A stretch of 7,066 nucleotides of DNA from Bacteroidota bacterium (lineage in GTDB: Bacteria; Bacteroidota; UBA10030; UBA6906), in assembly GCA_016844425.1 (NCBI GenBank), contig JAERML010000066.1, positions 1 to 7,066 on the forward strand. The letters are read 5' to 3'. The notes under the pieces were generated by a model. That model ran no database searches. It saw only the letters and a program-made list of their open reading frames with translations, and was not told where the DNA came from. Positions 6,141-7,066 of the stretch are shown one piece after another. Made by a program: the position numbers and the translations under genes. Position 1 is the first letter of the stretch. Each line of letters opens with the position of its first letter.

Positions 6141-7066
6141 ATACTTCCTTGAGATGCGGCGGACTGGCAAGGCTTAGTTGTTTCTTGCTTCTGCTCAATC
6201 TGTTGACAACCTTGGCGATATCGCAGGAGATTACGTTTTCGAGCGATGTGAACGCGGCATTGCAGCGTTTGGGGATAAATCCATCTGATACCCTTCAGGT
6301 GCTGGACTCGCTGTTCTCGAGCAATTCGGAAATCCAATTTTGGACTGTCCGGTATTGCGGAGAGAATCGTTTGCGGATGGCCATCCCAAGCCTCAGACAA
6401 CTTTTCGTTCAATATCCAGCGAGCGACCAGAAACGCTCAAGGTCAAGTGCCCTGCGCGTGACCGTTTTGGAATCGGTGATTGAGATCGGTGACTCTTCAT
6501 TTCGAAATGAGCTCAGGATCGAAATCGATTCCCTGAGGAGTTATGACAACAATTCGTACGAACTCATCCTCTTCTCAAGCTATCTCATGCGACAGCATTC
6601 CGATGACTACGGTTACACCGCAATCCATCCGTTTTATGCCGACGATGAAAAGAGGGCGTATGCGAAACCGAGAGTCTATGCCCTGCGGCCATTCCTCATC
6701 GGGAGTCACAGAGAAGATGTTCTTCAACTTCTGAGAGAGAACGTACGACTCCACCCCGTCAAATGGGAACGTGCGAAGAGTCTGGAACTGCTCGATCAGG
6801 CGCATGATGCGAATGTTGATTCGCTCGAACTGAGTGTCTCTCAATTCGATACGAGCTACGAGGTTCGGACCTACTCCAGGTACCTTTTGAAGCAGCGGAG
6901 TACCGCCACTTATCTTTTCTCCTTAATGACCGCCGCAGCCGGGGAGGCTGATGCGAGTCACCGTCTAATTGTGTACAGCAATTTGATTGCAACCCGATTG
7001 CCATCTGCCTACAAGTTTGTCAGTGATATTCTTCTCGGAAATCAAGATGAACAGAACAACGGAAAT
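6137..7066 (+). CDS. Exported helix-rich protein of unknown function, 3' end off the window
   Basis: An ATG at 6137 overlaps the stop of the preceding gene (ATGA) and opens a frame that stays open for 310 codons to the window end. GGGGG (6127-6131) sits 5 nt upstream as a possible ribosome site. The N-terminus is a signal peptide: Arg at 6 and 12, core FLLLLNLLTTLAI (16-28), probable cleavage after AIS at 29/30. The mature part is predicted mainly alpha-helical, with repeated amphipathic stretches such as ALRVTVLESVIEIGDSSFR (105-123), REDVLQLLRENVRL (192-205) and WERAKSLELLDQAHDANVD (210-228). This is reminiscent of HEAT-like or other helical solenoids, but no family could be assigned. The coupling to the secreted HExxH protein implies they are made together and likely work in the same compartment, perhaps as partner, substrate or inhibitor; that is inference. 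Codon use resembles its neighbour. The total length is unknown. Confidence 0.8.
   Translation, partial: MNTSLRCGGLARLSCFLLLLNLLTTLAISQEITFSSDVNAALQRLGINPSDTLQVLDSLFSSNSEIQFWTVRYCGENRLRMAIPSLRQLFVQYPASDQKRSRSSALRVTVLESVIEIGDSSFRNELRIEIDSLRSYDNNSYELILFSSYLMRQHSDDYGYTAIHPFYADDEKRAYAKPRVYALRPFLIGSHREDVLQLLRENVRLHPVKWERAKSLELLDQAHDANVDSLELSVSQFDTSYEVRTYSRYLLKQRSTATYLFSLMTAAAGEADASHRLIVYSNLIATRLPSAYKFVSDILLGNQDEQNNGN

Overview
The window looks like a fragment of a bacterial chromosome of roughly 50% GC, with densely packed genes and Gram-negative-type exported proteins. The protein styles (a YqaA-type membrane protein with the FPIPPDVLLIAL motif, an ESS-family glutamate symporter variant, long beta-rich secreted proteins) suggest the Bacteroidota/Ignavibacteriota/Chlorobi side of the FCB group. 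This is an inference from protein flavour; no taxonomic marker gene is complete here.

Layout. (1) Positions 1-555, minus strand: the N-terminal 185 codons of a YqaA-like SNARE-associated/VTT (DedA-superfamily) membrane protein that runs off the left edge. (2) A 220-bp divergent intergenic region. (3) Positions 776-3464, plus strand: two transporter genes 46 bp apart, a sodium/glutamate symporter of the GltS (ESS) family and an APC-superfamily amino acid permease resembling the SteT/LAT branch. They are probably co-transcribed and together suggest amino acid uptake or exchange. (4) Positions 3526-3729: a 67-codon remnant of the N-terminus of the RecG helicase that stops abruptly, so it is a broken gene and possibly a recombination breakpoint. 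(5) Positions 3730-3950: intergenic, holding a near-consensus sigma70-type promoter (TTGACA, 17-bp spacer, TATATT) and a leader of about 93 nt with a CCTCA triplet repeat. (6) Positions 3951-7066: two exported proteins in a tightly coupled operon (ATGA overlap). The first is a 729-residue multidomain secreted protein ending in a putative zinc-metallopeptidase domain (HENVH, with a downstream Gln and a candidate third ligand Glu). The second is a helix-rich exported protein, open at the right edge after 310 codons.

The left half (membrane protein and amino acid transporters) is ordinary housekeeping content. The right half, beginning at the broken recG, looks like accessory sequence. The secreted HExxH protein with its coupled partner is the part most likely to be undescribed. 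No RNA genes, CRISPR arrays, transposases or integrases were seen.
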